Notes: generated by a model from the letters alone, not told the origin. 64,000 bases of DNA from Papillibacter cinnamivorans DSM 12816 (GCF_900176335.1 NZ_FWXW01000002.1:124001-188000); one strand, 5' to 3'. Counted from the first letter of the stretch, positions 32,110 to 40,711 are shown. A program made the numbers and translations.

Positions 32110-32886
32110 ATGGCGGTTTCCCATCGAACGGTGATCTCTTTCGGTCTGGTGGCAATTCCCGTGGCAATGTATACGGCGGTGCAGGACAACGACATTCATT
32201 TCAATCAGCTGCATAAGGAAGATCAGAGCCGTATTCGTTACAAGAAAATCTGCGCCCACTGCGGTAAGGAAATGGCTGTGGAAGATATCGTGCGGGGATA
32301 CGAATTTGACAAGGACCATTTCGTGGTGATTTCCGATGATGAGATTGAAAAGAGCAAAACCGAAAAGGAAAAATCCATTCAGATCCTGCATTTTGCCAAT
32401 CTCAATCAGATTTCCCCTGTCTATTACGAGAAAACCTATCAGGCCGTGCCGGAGCCCGGAGGAGAAAAGGCTTTCGAGCTTTTAAGAGCGGCTCTCATGA
32501 GCGAGCAGAAGATCGCCGTGGGAAAAACTGTCCTCGGCACGAAGGATACTCTGATGGCAATCATTCCCCGGAAAAACGGGGTCCTTATATCCGCCATGTT
32601 TTACTCGGACGATATCAAGCAGCTGCAGAAATCTTATGAAAAGCCCGAGATAGCCCAGCAGGAACTGACGATGGCGAAGGCTCTCATCAATTCCATGGAC
32701 ACGCCCTTCGATCCATCCCGGTACCGGGACGAATATCAGCAGAAGCTCAAAGACCTGATCGAGGCAAAAATTGCGGGTAAGGAAGTATCCGTCGCCGGTC
32801 CGGAAAAGGAAAATAACGTTATCAGCCTGATGGATGCCTTAAAAGCCAGCGTGGAACGGGCGCAGACGGAGAAAAAGGGCGCATGA
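32110..32886 (+). CDS. ku: Non-homologous end-joining protein Ku
   Basis: About 258 residues, the usual bacterial Ku length. The opening VSHRTVISFGLVAIPVAMYT, then HFNQLHKEDQSRIRYKKICA with the CAHCGKEM pair and VRGYEFDKDHFVVISDDEI are family signatures; the rest is the Ku core beta barrel and a helical C-terminal tail. Ku homodimers ring-bind DNA ends and recruit the ligase. ATG 32110 is preferred because AGGG lies 8 bp upstream; a GTG at 32101 is also in frame. Its stop overlaps the ligase start (ATGA), so both products are made together. Confidence 0.95.
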   Translation: MAVSHRTVISFGLVAIPVAMYTAVQDNDIHFNQLHKEDQSRIRYKKICAHCGKEMAVEDIVRGYEFDKDHFVVISDDEIEKSKTEKEKSIQILHFANLNQISPVYYEKTYQAVPEPGGEKAFELLRAALMSEQKIAVGKTVLGTKDTLMAIIPRKNGVLISAMFYSDDIKQLQKSYEKPEIAQQELTMAKALINSMDTPFDPSRYRDEYQQKLKDLIEAKIAGKEVSVAGPEKENNVISLMDALKASVERAQTEKKGA

Positions 32887-33824
32887 CGGATCTGTTTGAA
32901 ACAAGAAGCATTAAACCCATGTTGATCGGCGGATCATCCGGGCCCTTTGACAGCCCCGACTATATCTTCGAGCTGAAAATGGACGGCGAGCGGTGCCTTG
33001 CCTACCTCGATCCGCTGGAGGGCACGGACCTTCGGAATAAGCGAAATATAAAGATGCTTCAAAAAGTACCGGAACTGTCCGAAATCCACAGTCAGGTGAA
33101 AACGCGCTGCATTCTGGACGGTGAGCTGGTGGTTATGAACGCCGGGAAACCGGATTTTTTTGAAATTCAGCGCCGGTCTCTCACGGGAAATGACTTTAAG
33201 CTGCGTCTGCAGTCCAGGAAGAATCCGGCAAGCTTTATCGCTTTCGATGTTCTCTATATAACGGATCGCGAAATTACTGCTCTGCCCCTCATGGAGCGGA
33301 AAAAACTTCTTTCCGGCGTCGTTTCGGAAAACGAGAGGCTGGCCGTGTCTCGGTTTGTGGAGGAAAGCGGAACCGCGTTTTACGATCTCACCGTCCGTGA
33401 AAATTTGGAAGGCATCGTTGCAAAACGAAGGGACAGCGGATACGCTTTCGATAAACGCACGAAGGATTGGCTGAAGATAAAGAACCTGCAGGACGATGAT
33501 TTCGTGATTTGCGGGTATATTGAAAAAGAACAGGGGATAGCAAGCCTTATCCTGGGACAATACCGGGGTAAAAAATTGGTCTGTCGCGGCCATGTGACTC
33601 TGGGGGTATCGTCGGACGTATTTCGCCGTATGGCAAAGGTGAAAAAGACGGAAAATCCCCCTTTCCATGAATTGTCTCCTGGGAATGACGCTGCGGTCTG
33701 GCTGGTGCCCGAGCTGGTCTGTACTGTTAAATATATGATGAAATCCTCCTCCGGAGCAATGCGTCAGCCCGTGCTGAAAGGGCTGCGGGATGACAAGGCG
33801 CCCCGGGATTGTACGGTAAGTTGA
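32883..33824 (+). CDS. ligD: ATP-dependent DNA ligase (LigD ligase domain only)
   Basis: 313 residues. Motif I is ELKMDGERC with K32 as adenylation site; motif III/IIIa is FIAFDVLY, motif IV ENLEGIVAKRRDSG and motif V DWLKIKNL. A C-terminal OB-fold (about 205-310) completes the ligase. The polymerase and phosphoesterase domains of three-domain LigD are absent, as in the shorter ligases of several Firmicutes. With Ku it forms a minimal two-protein end-joining system, useful to spores or non-growing cells with one chromosome copy. It is translationally coupled to ku. No separate polymerase gene is in the window. Confidence 0.93.
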   Translation: MTDLFETRSIKPMLIGGSSGPFDSPDYIFELKMDGERCLAYLDPLEGTDLRNKRNIKMLQKVPELSEIHSQVKTRCILDGELVVMNAGKPDFFEIQRRSLTGNDFKLRLQSRKNPASFIAFDVLYITDREITALPLMERKKLLSGVVSENERLAVSRFVEESGTAFYDLTVRENLEGIVAKRRDSGYAFDKRTKDWLKIKNLQDDDFVICGYIEKEQGIASLILGQYRGKKLVCRGHVTLGVSSDVFRRMAKVKKTENPPFHELSPGNDAAVWLVPELVCTVKYMMKSSSGAMRQPVLKGLRDDKAPRDCTVS

Positions 33825-33837
33825 ATATTTCTCTGCA

Positions 33838-33871
33838 AGTGAAGACCGCCCCGCAAGGGGTGGTCTTCACT
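33838..33871. repeat. GC-capped hairpin after the ligase gene
   Basis: AGTGAAGACCGCCCC-GCAA-GGGGTGGTCTTCACT. It lies between the ligase stop and the convergent radical-SAM remnant. Without a T-tract it is a weak terminator candidate; similar in style to 31410-31448. Confidence 0.5.
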
Positions 33872-33918
33872 AATGTCGCTGTCTTAAACGTGGCTCTTTC
33901 AGAACTTGCTTTCCGCAT

Positions 33919-34440
33919 TCAGACCGCCGGCCAGAAATCGGGGTGGGACAGCGGCTCGCCTCCCGAAAGGGCCAGCGCCGACACATCGTTTTCCACAAAC
34001 TCGTCAATGAGTCCCATCTTTTTGTGAAGCGTCAGTTCATCGGGCAGTGCAGAATGGGCGTTTTGGTAGCAGTGCTCGCAGGCCAGATTGCACTGATTGG
34101 TGAAATTCCATACGATAAGGATCGGAGAGGAAAATTTCTGGGGCGGCTCCAGCCCGTATTCCGATATGCTCCGGGCGATATTGGAATACGTCCTCCGGTA
34201 AAACGGCTGGGAATAGAATTCGCTTTTAGTTTCTCCGGTTCCGTCTCAGGATACGGGGGTCCGGTCCAGAAAAAGAAAATACGGCAGCTCCCTTGCCCGT
34301 GCCTTCTCCTGCCCCGCGTAAGCGGAGAGCCCCTCGCCCATGAGGGTCCTTCCGTCTTCGTCCCGCTCCTCAGGCCGTTTCATCCTCCGCTGCACCAGCG
34401 GATTGCCCAGAAAATCGCGTACCCGTTCGGCTGTGACCAT
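33919..34440 (-). pseudogene. Radical SAM protein, truncated, with in-frame UGA
   Basis: From ATG 34440 (GGAAGGAG upstream) the frame reads MVTAERVRDFLGNPLVQRRM and on to DRTPVS, meets TGA as codon 65 (34246-34248), then continues in the same frame as DGTGETKSEFYSQPFYRRTY, later VWNFTNQCNLACEHCYQNA, the CxxxCxxC cluster motif of radical SAM enzymes, and LALSGGEPLSHPDFW. A second TGA (33919-33921) cuts it off just after the SGGEP motif, so most of the barrel and any SPASM domain are missing. Both stops are UGA. Decay is the simplest explanation. Selenocysteine at codon 65 is possible, but no convincing SECIS hairpin follows it. Confidence 0.75.
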
Positions 34441-34599
34441 AAAAAAAGCAACTCCTTCCATCGGCAACGTGCTGAAAAGCAGGCCTTGCGGCATTGCCCG
34501 GATGAACAAGAGCGCCTATGTCGTACGCGGTTCCCGTTTGCGTAAACGTTATTGTCAGTGCGTCTGCCCCACGGCTGTCAGCACTTCAATTTTGCCATT

Positions 34600-34627
34600 A
34601 TTATACATCAAAATGGCGAAATTTCAA
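34600..34627 (-). promoter_or_regulatory. Promoter for the radical SAM remnant
   Basis: Minus strand TTGAAA (34622-34627), 16-bp spacer, TATAAT (34600-34605). The promoter survives although the gene is broken. Confidence 0.55.
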
Positions 34628-34781
34628 CCTTCCTGGCGCCGTGTTTTTGCCGGATAATCCTGAAGATATCCCGTTTTCTTATTGCGATTTAATAGAAAGC
34701 CTGCAAAATTCTCTTTTAACGGAAGGAATCGGGCCCGGGCGGAATCGTCCGGGCCCGCGATAAAGTAGCTGGGAGGCCGGA
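34628..34781. other. Divergent spacer between radical SAM remnant and lrgAB
   Basis: No gene. It contains a GC-rich hairpin CGGGCCCGGGCG/CGTCCGGGCCCG near 34729-34758 just before the lrgAB promoter. Confidence 0.4.
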
Positions 34782-34810
34782 TTGACAACGGCCTGCATCC
34801 CTTATATACT
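34782..34810 (+). promoter_or_regulatory. Promoter for lrgAB
   Basis: TTGACA (34782-34787), 17-bp spacer, TATACT (34805-34810). Confidence 0.75.
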
Positions 34811-34908
34811 TTTTTTATGATATCGCTGCGGCCCGGCCAGTCCGCCGCGACGCCGGAACCCCGGTGTCCGCCCGGTCTCCGGCCGTTTTTGAATGGGAGG
34901 AACAGTCG

Positions 34909-35277
34909 GTGGAGATTCTGCGGCAAATCGGCGTCATTCTGGGGGTCTGTCTTGCGGGAGTACTTCTTTCCTCCTTCCTTCCCCTCCCGGTGCCCGCTAA
35001 CGTCCTGGGCATTGTCCTTCTCTTTGCGCTCCTCTGCCTTCGTATAGTAAAGCCCAGCCATATTGAAAAAACCGGTGATTTTCTTCTCCGGAATATGTCC
35101 TTTTTCTTCATTCCCGCCAGCGTTGGGATCATGGAGTACTACGCCGTCGTAAAGGATCATTTGGTCCTCCTTCTCCTGATCTGTGCCATTACCGCCGTTT
35201 TGACCTTTGCCGTTACGGCCTATACCGTCACAGCCATCATCCGGCTGCAGGAGAGGAGGAAAAAGAAGGGTGAATGA
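34909..35277 (+). CDS. lrgA: CidA/LrgA family holin-like protein
   Basis: 122 residues with four transmembrane helices. The hallmark LPLPVPANVLGIVLLFALLC follows the first helix, and RNMSFFFIPASVGIMEYYAV lies in the middle; both are typical of CidA/LrgA. In staphylococci these proteins modulate murein hydrolase activity and lysis; in other Firmicutes the LrgAB pair moves pyruvate across the membrane under anaerobic conditions. GTG 34909 is preferred because GGGAGG lies 8 bp upstream. It overlaps lrgB by 8 bp. No LytSR regulator is adjacent. Confidence 0.85.
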   Translation: MEILRQIGVILGVCLAGVLLSSFLPLPVPANVLGIVLLFALLCLRIVKPSHIEKTGDFLLRNMSFFFIPASVGIMEYYAVVKDHLVLLLLICAITAVLTFAVTAYTVTAIIRLQERRKKKGE

Positions 35278-35947
35278 ATTTATCTCCTCCCCGTACTTTG
35301 GGCTCTCTCTGAGCATTCTGGCCTTTGCTTTCGGGACCTTTGCCAATCACAGGCTGAGATCTCCCTTTGTAAATCCCCTCCTGGTGGCCGTCGCCCTCAT
35401 CATTCTCCTGCTGAACGTCTTTCACATACCCCTGGACGACTATATGGAAGGCGCGTCGGTGATCTCCCTCTTTCTCGCCCCCGCCACCGTGGTCCTCGCC
35501 CTGTCTGTTTACCGGCAGATTCAGGTCCTGAGGCGGTACTTCGTCCCCATCCTCTTGGGCTGCCTTGCCGGAGCGGTCACCGCCATGACCAGCGCGGCCC
35601 TTTTGTGCAGAGCCTTCGGCCTTGGAGACGAACTGATGTATTCCATGATCCCCAAATCGGTCACCACCCCCATCGCCATGGAAATATCCCGTGAACTGGG
35701 TGGGATTGTGCCGGTGACGATCGCTGCGGTGATCCTCACGGGGATTCTGGGGGCCGTCTTCTCTCCCCTGCTCATCCGCCTGTTCCGCATTCAGAATCCC
35801 ATTGCGGCCGGCGTCGCCATCGGCGCCTCCAGCCACGCCATCGGCACCTCCCGGGCCATCCAGCTGGGAGAGGTTCAGGGCGCCATGAGCGGCCTGTCCC
35901 TGTGCGTCTCCGGAATCATCACGGTGATCTTGTCTCTCTTTCTCTGA
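35270..35947 (+). CDS. lrgB: LrgB family membrane protein
   Basis: 225 residues, about seven transmembrane helices. The conserved LrgB core reads MIPKSVTTPIAMEISRELGG and GVAIGASSHAIGTSRAIQLG. It works with LrgA as a membrane pair affecting pyruvate transport or autolysin control. GTG 35270 overlaps the lrgA stop and is preceded by GAGGAGG within lrgA, so coupling is tight; a longer in-frame extension to 35207 lies inside lrgA and is unlikely to be used. Confidence 0.88.
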   Translation: MNEFISSPYFGLSLSILAFAFGTFANHRLRSPFVNPLLVAVALIILLLNVFHIPLDDYMEGASVISLFLAPATVVLALSVYRQIQVLRRYFVPILLGCLAGAVTAMTSAALLCRAFGLGDELMYSMIPKSVTTPIAMEISRELGGIVPVTIAAVILTGILGAVFSPLLIRLFRIQNPIAAGVAIGASSHAIGTSRAIQLGEVQGAMSGLSLCVSGIITVILSLFL

Positions 35948-36059
35948 ACCCCATTATCCTTCTCCCCGTCTTTTCATATGGCAACCGCCTGTTCCGGTCT
36001 GAGATCGGCTCATCCAGTCTTTATCGCTGCGGCCCGTACAAAACGAATGGAGAGAATAT

Positions 36060-37472
36060 ATGAATAAGAAAGTCGTCTGGATCGGTTTTTCTCTGCTCTT
36101 GCTTCTGGGATTGTACATAGGCATCGCCCTCCCCTTCACGCCTGCGCTGGATCCCCTGGGCAACAGGGTGCTCATGATGCTCCTGATCACGGTGGGCATC
36201 TGGATTTTCAAGCCTCTGGGCATCTCCCAGGCCACCGGCGGCTGCCTGTTCGCGGCCTCCCTTCTTATCATGGGCGTAGCTCCCGCCAAAATCTTTTCCG
36301 GCTTCACCAGTACTGCCGTCTGGACGCTGATCCCGGCCCTCTTTTTCGGCTTTGTCCTGGCTAAAACCGGCCTGGGAAGGCGGATCGCCTATCTGGGCAT
36401 GAAATACGCCCGCCTCACCTATCCGGGGATCTTGTTCATCTGGGTGGTCATCGGCGTGGTTCTTTCCCTCCTCACCCCCTCCATCACCGTGCGTGTGGTC
36501 ATCATCACCCCCATCGCCATGAATTGCGTGGATCTCTGTCATCTGGAGGAAAAATCCCGGGGGCGCTCTCTCGTCCTTCTCACCGCCTGGGCCATGGCTC
36601 TCATTCCGGGCACGGGCTGGCTCACCGGGTCCCTCAATGGGCCGATTCTCTCCGGCCTGTACGCGGGCGTTCCCGAACTGGGCCCCATCGATTCTGCCGC
36701 CTGGCTCAGCGTCGCCATGCTGCCGGCGGCTCTCATCAGTGTCCTGGTGGTGGTGGGCGGGTATATCGTCCTCCGGCCGGCGGATCGCCTGAATATTCAA
36801 AAGGACGCCTTCCTGCTGGAATATAAAAAGCTCGGCCCCATGAGCCGGGACGAGAAAATAACGATGCTCATTCTGGTGGGGGCCTGTCTTTTCTTCGCCA
36901 CCTCCTCCTTACATAAAATCCCGGACGCCGCGGTCTGCCTCGTGGCCTTTTTTCTCCTGGTGGTCCTGGGCGTGATCCGGCCCCAGGAGATCAACACCGG
37001 TATCAACTGGGACCTGATGATCTTTTACGGCGTGGCCATGAGCCTGAGCGCCGTCTTCCAGGCCGCCGGCGTGTCCGCCTGGCTGTCGGACCTCCTGGTG
37101 CCCCTGTTCGCTCCCATCTCGGGCAGTCCCTGGCTTTTCATCCTGGCCCTGATGCCCATCCTCTTTCTCCTGCGCTTTATCGACATCGCGCTCTTTGTCC
37201 CCAGCCTCGCGGTGCTGGTCCCTATCCTGCCCCAGGTTTTTCAGGTTTACGGGGTCCACCCCCTGGTTTGGATTCCCCTCTTCAACATCGCCATCAACGC
37301 CTGCTTTATGAGCTATCAGAACGTCTTTGCTCTCATCGCCGAATCCAATATGCAGGGCCGGGGCTGGGTCCCCTCCCACTTTACCCGCTTCGGCGTCGTC
37401 TATTTTGTCAGCAGTATGCTGGCCCTCCTGGTCGCCATCCCCTATTGGATCTCCATGGGCCTTTTCTCATGA
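36060..37472 (+). CDS. DASS/SLC13 family anion (dicarboxylate) transporter
   Basis: 470 residues and about eleven to twelve membrane segments. The paired re-entrant regions with LTPSITVRVVIITPIAMNCV and, in the second half, NIAINACFMSYQNVFALIAE correspond to the substrate-binding halves of divalent anion:Na+ symporters of the SLC13/CitT type. Likely substrates are C4-dicarboxylates, citrate or similar; the usual SNT motifs are changed, so specificity is open. GAGAGAAT precedes ATG 36060. It converges with the citrate synthase gene across a shared terminator, which makes a carboxylate-uptake role attractive but unproven. Confidence 0.82.
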   Translation: MNKKVVWIGFSLLLLLGLYIGIALPFTPALDPLGNRVLMMLLITVGIWIFKPLGISQATGGCLFAASLLIMGVAPAKIFSGFTSTAVWTLIPALFFGFVLAKTGLGRRIAYLGMKYARLTYPGILFIWVVIGVVLSLLTPSITVRVVIITPIAMNCVDLCHLEEKSRGRSLVLLTAWAMALIPGTGWLTGSLNGPILSGLYAGVPELGPIDSAAWLSVAMLPAALISVLVVVGGYIVLRPADRLNIQKDAFLLEYKKLGPMSRDEKITMLILVGACLFFATSSLHKIPDAAVCLVAFFLLVVLGVIRPQEINTGINWDLMIFYGVAMSLSAVFQAAGVSAWLSDLLVPLFAPISGSPWLFILALMPILFLLRFIDIALFVPSLAVLVPILPQVFQVYGVHPLVWIPLFNIAINACFMSYQNVFALIAESNMQGRGWVPSHFTRFGVVYFVSSMLALLVAIPYWISMGLFS

Positions 37473-37535
37473 CGCGCCAGTGTGCGGCCCGGCATGTTTC
37501 CTCTGAGATCAGCCGCCAACGCGATACTCCCGACC

Positions 37536-37570
37536 ATAAAAAAATCCGGCCCGTAAGGCCGGATTTTTAT
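37536..37570. terminator. Bidirectional terminator (transporter/citrate synthase)
   Basis: ATAAAAAAATCCGGC-CCGTAAG-GCCGGATTTTTAT, A- and T-flanked, between convergent genes. Confidence 0.85.
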
Positions 37571-37573
37571 GTT

Positions 37574-38971
37574 TTATTTTACGTTCTCCGCTGCAAAAGC
37601 CGGCTCCCTCTCCCCGAGAGGCACATAATCCCTGTGCTTGGCAACGCTTTCGTAAGCCGGACGGATGATCTTCCCGTCGTTGATGAGCTCCTCCAGCCGG
37701 TGGGCGCTCCAGCCCGAAATCCGCGCGATGGCGAAGATCGGGGTGTACAGCTCCAAGGGCAGGTCCAGCATGTGATAGACAAACCCGCTGAAAAAGTCCA
37801 CGTTGGCGCTGACTCCCTTGTAGATCTTCCGCTCCCCGGCGATCACCTCCGGGGCGAGGCGCTCCACCATGGAATACAGACGGAACTCCTCCAGCATGCC
37901 CTTCTCCTCGGAGAGACGCTCCACAAAAGATTTGAAGATGTTCGCCCTGGGGTCGGACAGGGAATACACCGCGTGCCCCATCCCGTAGATGAGCCCCGCC
38001 CGGTCGAAGGCCTTCTTATTCAGCAGCGCATCCAGATAAGCGCGGACCTCGTCCTCGTCCTTCCAGTCGGAGATGGAACGCTTCATGTCCTCGAACATCT
38101 GAATGACCTTGATGTTGGCCCCGCCGTGCCGCGGGCCCTTGAGGGAACCCAGTGAGGCCGCCACCGTGGAATAGGTGTCCGTCCCCGAGGAGGTGACCAC
38201 GTGGGTGGTGAAGGTGGAGTTGTTGCCGCCCCCGTGCTCCGCGTGGAGGACCAGCGCCACATCCAGGATCCGCGCTTCCATTTCCGTGTATTTGCTGTCC
38301 GCCCGGAGCATGTACAGGATGTTTTCCGCCGTGGAAAGCTCCGCCTTGGGCGTATGTATCACCAGGCTCTGCCCTCCCTGGTAATGGCTGTAGGCGTGAT
38401 AGCCGTACACCGAAAGAACCGGGAAATTGGCGATGAGCTGCAGACTCTGCCGCAGAACGTTGGGAACCGTTATATCGTTTGCCTTGTCGTCGTAAGCATA
38501 CAGTGTCAGTACGCTCCGGGCCAGGGTATTCATCATATCCGGCGTGGGCGCCTTCAGAATGACGTCCCGCACGAAATTTGTGGGCAGCGTCCGGTATCCC
38601 GCCAGCATCTTCTGGAACTGCTCCAGCTCGGCCTTGTCTGGCAGCTCGCCGAACAGCAGCAGATAGGTTACTTCTTCAAATCCGAACCGTTTTTCCCGGA
38701 CAAAACCCCTTACGATATCCTCGATGTCGATTCCCCTGTAAAACAGTTTTCCTTCACAGGGAACCGTCCGATCCCCGTCCTTCATACTGGCCCGGATCTC
38801 GGATATTTCCGTCAGTCCCGTGAGGACACCCTTTCCGTTTACGTCCCGCAGTCCCCGCTTAACGTCATATTGGCTGTAATATTCCGGGGCAATCGCGCTG
38901 TTTTTTTTGCACAGCGTAGTGAGGTCCAGGATTTCCTTCGTGATCTCGCAGTACTTGTTGTTTTTTTCCAT
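37574..38971 (-). CDS. Citrate synthase
   Basis: 465 residues. Active-site regions are present: the first His in LHAEHGGGNNSTFTTHVVTS, the Ser/Gly loop in GSLKGPRHGGANIKV (second His) and the Asp region near VSANVDFFSGFVYHMLDLP. It condenses oxaloacetate with acetyl-CoA. The length and N-terminal part (YYSQYDVKRGLRDVNGKGVL) match the type I enzyme of Clostridia, which usually works in an incomplete TCA branch toward glutamate. GGAGAAGG fixes ATG 38971; the 60-codon upstream extension is not protein-like. It is monocistronic with a palindromic promoter-operator some 310 bp upstream. Confidence 0.92.
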   Translation of the reverse strand: MEKNNKYCEITKEILDLTTLCKKNSAIAPEYYSQYDVKRGLRDVNGKGVLTGLTEISEIRASMKDGDRTVPCEGKLFYRGIDIEDIVRGFVREKRFGFEEVTYLLLFGELPDKAELEQFQKMLAGYRTLPTNFVRDVILKAPTPDMMNTLARSVLTLYAYDDKANDITVPNVLRQSLQLIANFPVLSVYGYHAYSHYQGGQSLVIHTPKAELSTAENILYMLRADSKYTEMEARILDVALVLHAEHGGGNNSTFTTHVVTSSGTDTYSTVAASLGSLKGPRHGGANIKVIQMFEDMKRSISDWKDEDEVRAYLDALLNKKAFDRAGLIYGMGHAVYSLSDPRANIFKSFVERLSEEKGMLEEFRLYSMVERLAPEVIAGERKIYKGVSANVDFFSGFVYHMLDLPLELYTPIFAIARISGWSAHRLEELINDGKIIRPAYESVAKHRDYVPLGEREPAFAAENVK

Positions 38972-39279
38972 GGCCTTCTCCTTTCCGTTTCCATCTATGC
39001 CAAATCCGGCATGCGCGTCGGTGTTATTATAGATAATCGGGTCGATCGCGTACGTCCGTTTGGATCGATGCTTTGTGGGTTCCTGTGTATATATGCTCCT
39101 CGAAGGGCGGATGAACCGGATTTTGCTTCGGCCGCCGGTGCTGGGCGGCACGGCGGGTACATTGTTGAGGGATAAGGACTGTCACGCTTTTGTTCTTCCG
39201 CTGGCGATAGGCGTTTCGTGGTACATGGCATCGTTTGCGGTTCCGTCCGAAGGACGGGAGCAAACCGCGCCACTCAGCC
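38972..39279. other. Long leader of the citrate synthase gene
   Basis: About 310 bp between the promoter-like palindrome and the start codon. A second TATAAT (minus strand, 39026-39031) lacks a good -35. No coding frame or known riboswitch was recognised. Confidence 0.35.
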
Positions 39280-39332
39280 TGGTATAATAGCCGATTATGG
39301 CTATTATACCATATCCCGTCCTTTTCCCGCAA
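39280..39332 (-). promoter_or_regulatory. Palindromic promoter-operator for citrate synthase
   Basis: TGGTATAATAGCC-GATTAT-GGCTATTATACCA (39280-39311) is a perfect 13-bp inverted repeat. Each arm contains a -10 hexamer: TATAAT at 39283-39288 (plus) and 39303-39308 (minus). For the minus strand TTGCGG lies 18 bp upstream (39327-39332). A dimeric repressor here would cover the -10. Confidence 0.65.
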
Positions 39333-39367
39333 CCGCGTACCTTGTCGGATTTTGCCCAAAATGCAAA

Positions 39368-39396
39368 GCGGCATCCGCAGAATCTGCGGATGCCGC
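39368..39396 (-). terminator. Terminator after the CoA-transferase gene
   Basis: GCGGCATCCGCAG-AAT-CTGCGGATGCCGC followed on the minus strand by TTTGCATTTT. Confidence 0.7.
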
Positions 39397-39415
39397 TGAG
39401 GCCTGTAAAATAAAA

Positions 39416-40711
39416 TTACCAGAGCATCGCCTTGTTGGCATAGTCCCGGAGCTCGCTCCGGAAGTTCGGATGGGCGACGGCAATCAGGTTTTCCACCCTT
39501 TGCCGCACGGTGCGCCCCCGCATGGGCGCGATGCCGTATTCGGTCACGATATAATCCACAATATTGCGGGAAATGGTTACGATGGATCCCGGTGTAAGGA
39601 AGGGCTGGATTCGGGAAATGGTTCCGCCCTTTGTCGTGGACCCGATGGCGATGATGCCTCGGCCCCCCTTGGAGTGAAACGCGCCGTAAGCAAAATCGGA
39701 GGCGCCTCCCGTGCCGGAATACTGTTTCGGTCCGATGCTCTCGCTGCAGACCTGCCCCGTGAGGTCGATCTGCAGGGCGGTGTTGATGGACACCATGTTG
39801 TCATTTTGAGCGATAACGAAAGGATCGTTCACATAGGCTGCCGGCATCATGTGGAAGACGGGATTCCCGTCCATGTAATCATACAGCTCCTGCGTCCCGA
39901 AAGCGAACGCTCCCACTACCTTTTCCCGGTGCAGCGTCTTTTTAAATCCTGTCACGGCCCCGGCCTTCATGAGCTTTGCCATGCCGGAGGTGATCATCTC
40001 CGTATGGATGCCCAGGTCGCGCTTGTCCATCAGCTCGGCGGTCACCGCGTTGGGCATTCCGCCGATTCCCATCTGAATCGTATCCCCGTCTTTCACCAGC
40101 GAGGACACATACTTCGCGATGGCCTTTTCCTCCTCGGTGGCGCTTCCCTCCGGCAGAACGGGCATCGGAGTATCCACTTCCACTACGTAGGTGGCCTTTT
40201 CAATGGGAATCTGGGTCAGACCGTGGACCAGCGGCAGGTTCGGATTGATCTCGAAAATCACCGTATCCGCCTCGTTGATGGACTCCTGGGTCCACTGCAT
40301 GTCCAAAGAGGTCCTGACAAAGCCGAATTCGTCCATGGGAGTTACCGCTGCCAGAAACACATTGTGCCGCCCGTGGCGCATAATCTCCTGATATCCGCAG
40401 TGCAGATGGGTGGGAAGCAGGGTCACATTCCCCCGGGGATGCGCCTCCCGGCAGTTTTGCCCGTAAAAAACCGTCAGGGTATTGATTTTACCCGCCATGT
40501 CCGGCAGTACGTTGAAAAGATACCGGTCGTTGCCCAGGCCTACCCAGACGTTTACGTCCTTCACCCGGTCCGCGATGGTATGAAGCTGGCGGAGGAGATT
40601 GATAGGCTCGTCTCCGTATCCCGCGTGCATAATGGTGTCGCCCGATTGAATGACGTCGAGGCACTCTTGTAATGTCCGCTTTTTAGATTCGTAAAGCTCT
40701 TTCTTGGTCAT
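39416..40711 (-). CDS. Acetyl-CoA hydrolase/4-hydroxybutyrate CoA-transferase family enzyme
   Basis: 431 residues of the family I CoA-transferase/acetyl-CoA hydrolase type. E238, in GIHTEMITSG, occupies the position of the catalytic glutamate that forms the enzyme-CoA thioester in the 4-hydroxybutyrate CoA-transferase of Clostridium aminobutyricum. MGIGGMPNAV and GQVCSESIG followed by SGTGGASDFAYGAF are further family motifs. Likely reactions are acyl-CoA plus acetate exchange, for example with 4-hydroxybutyrate or butyrate. A thiolase gene lies upstream on the same strand but each has its own terminator. Together with citrate synthase the locus handles acetyl-CoA flow. Confidence 0.85.
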   Translation of the reverse strand: MTKKELYESKKRTLQECLDVIQSGDTIMHAGYGDEPINLLRQLHTIADRVKDVNVWVGLGNDRYLFNVLPDMAGKINTLTVFYGQNCREAHPRGNVTLLPTHLHCGYQEIMRHGRHNVFLAAVTPMDEFGFVRTSLDMQWTQESINEADTVIFEINPNLPLVHGLTQIPIEKATYVVEVDTPMPVLPEGSATEEEKAIAKYVSSLVKDGDTIQMGIGGMPNAVTAELMDKRDLGIHTEMITSGMAKLMKAGAVTGFKKTLHREKVVGAFAFGTQELYDYMDGNPVFHMMPAAYVNDPFVIAQNDNMVSINTALQIDLTGQVCSESIGPKQYSGTGGASDFAYGAFHSKGGRGIIAIGSTTKGGTISRIQPFLTPGSIVTISRNIVDYIVTEYGIAPMRGRTVRQRVENLIAVAHPNFRSELRDYANKAMLW

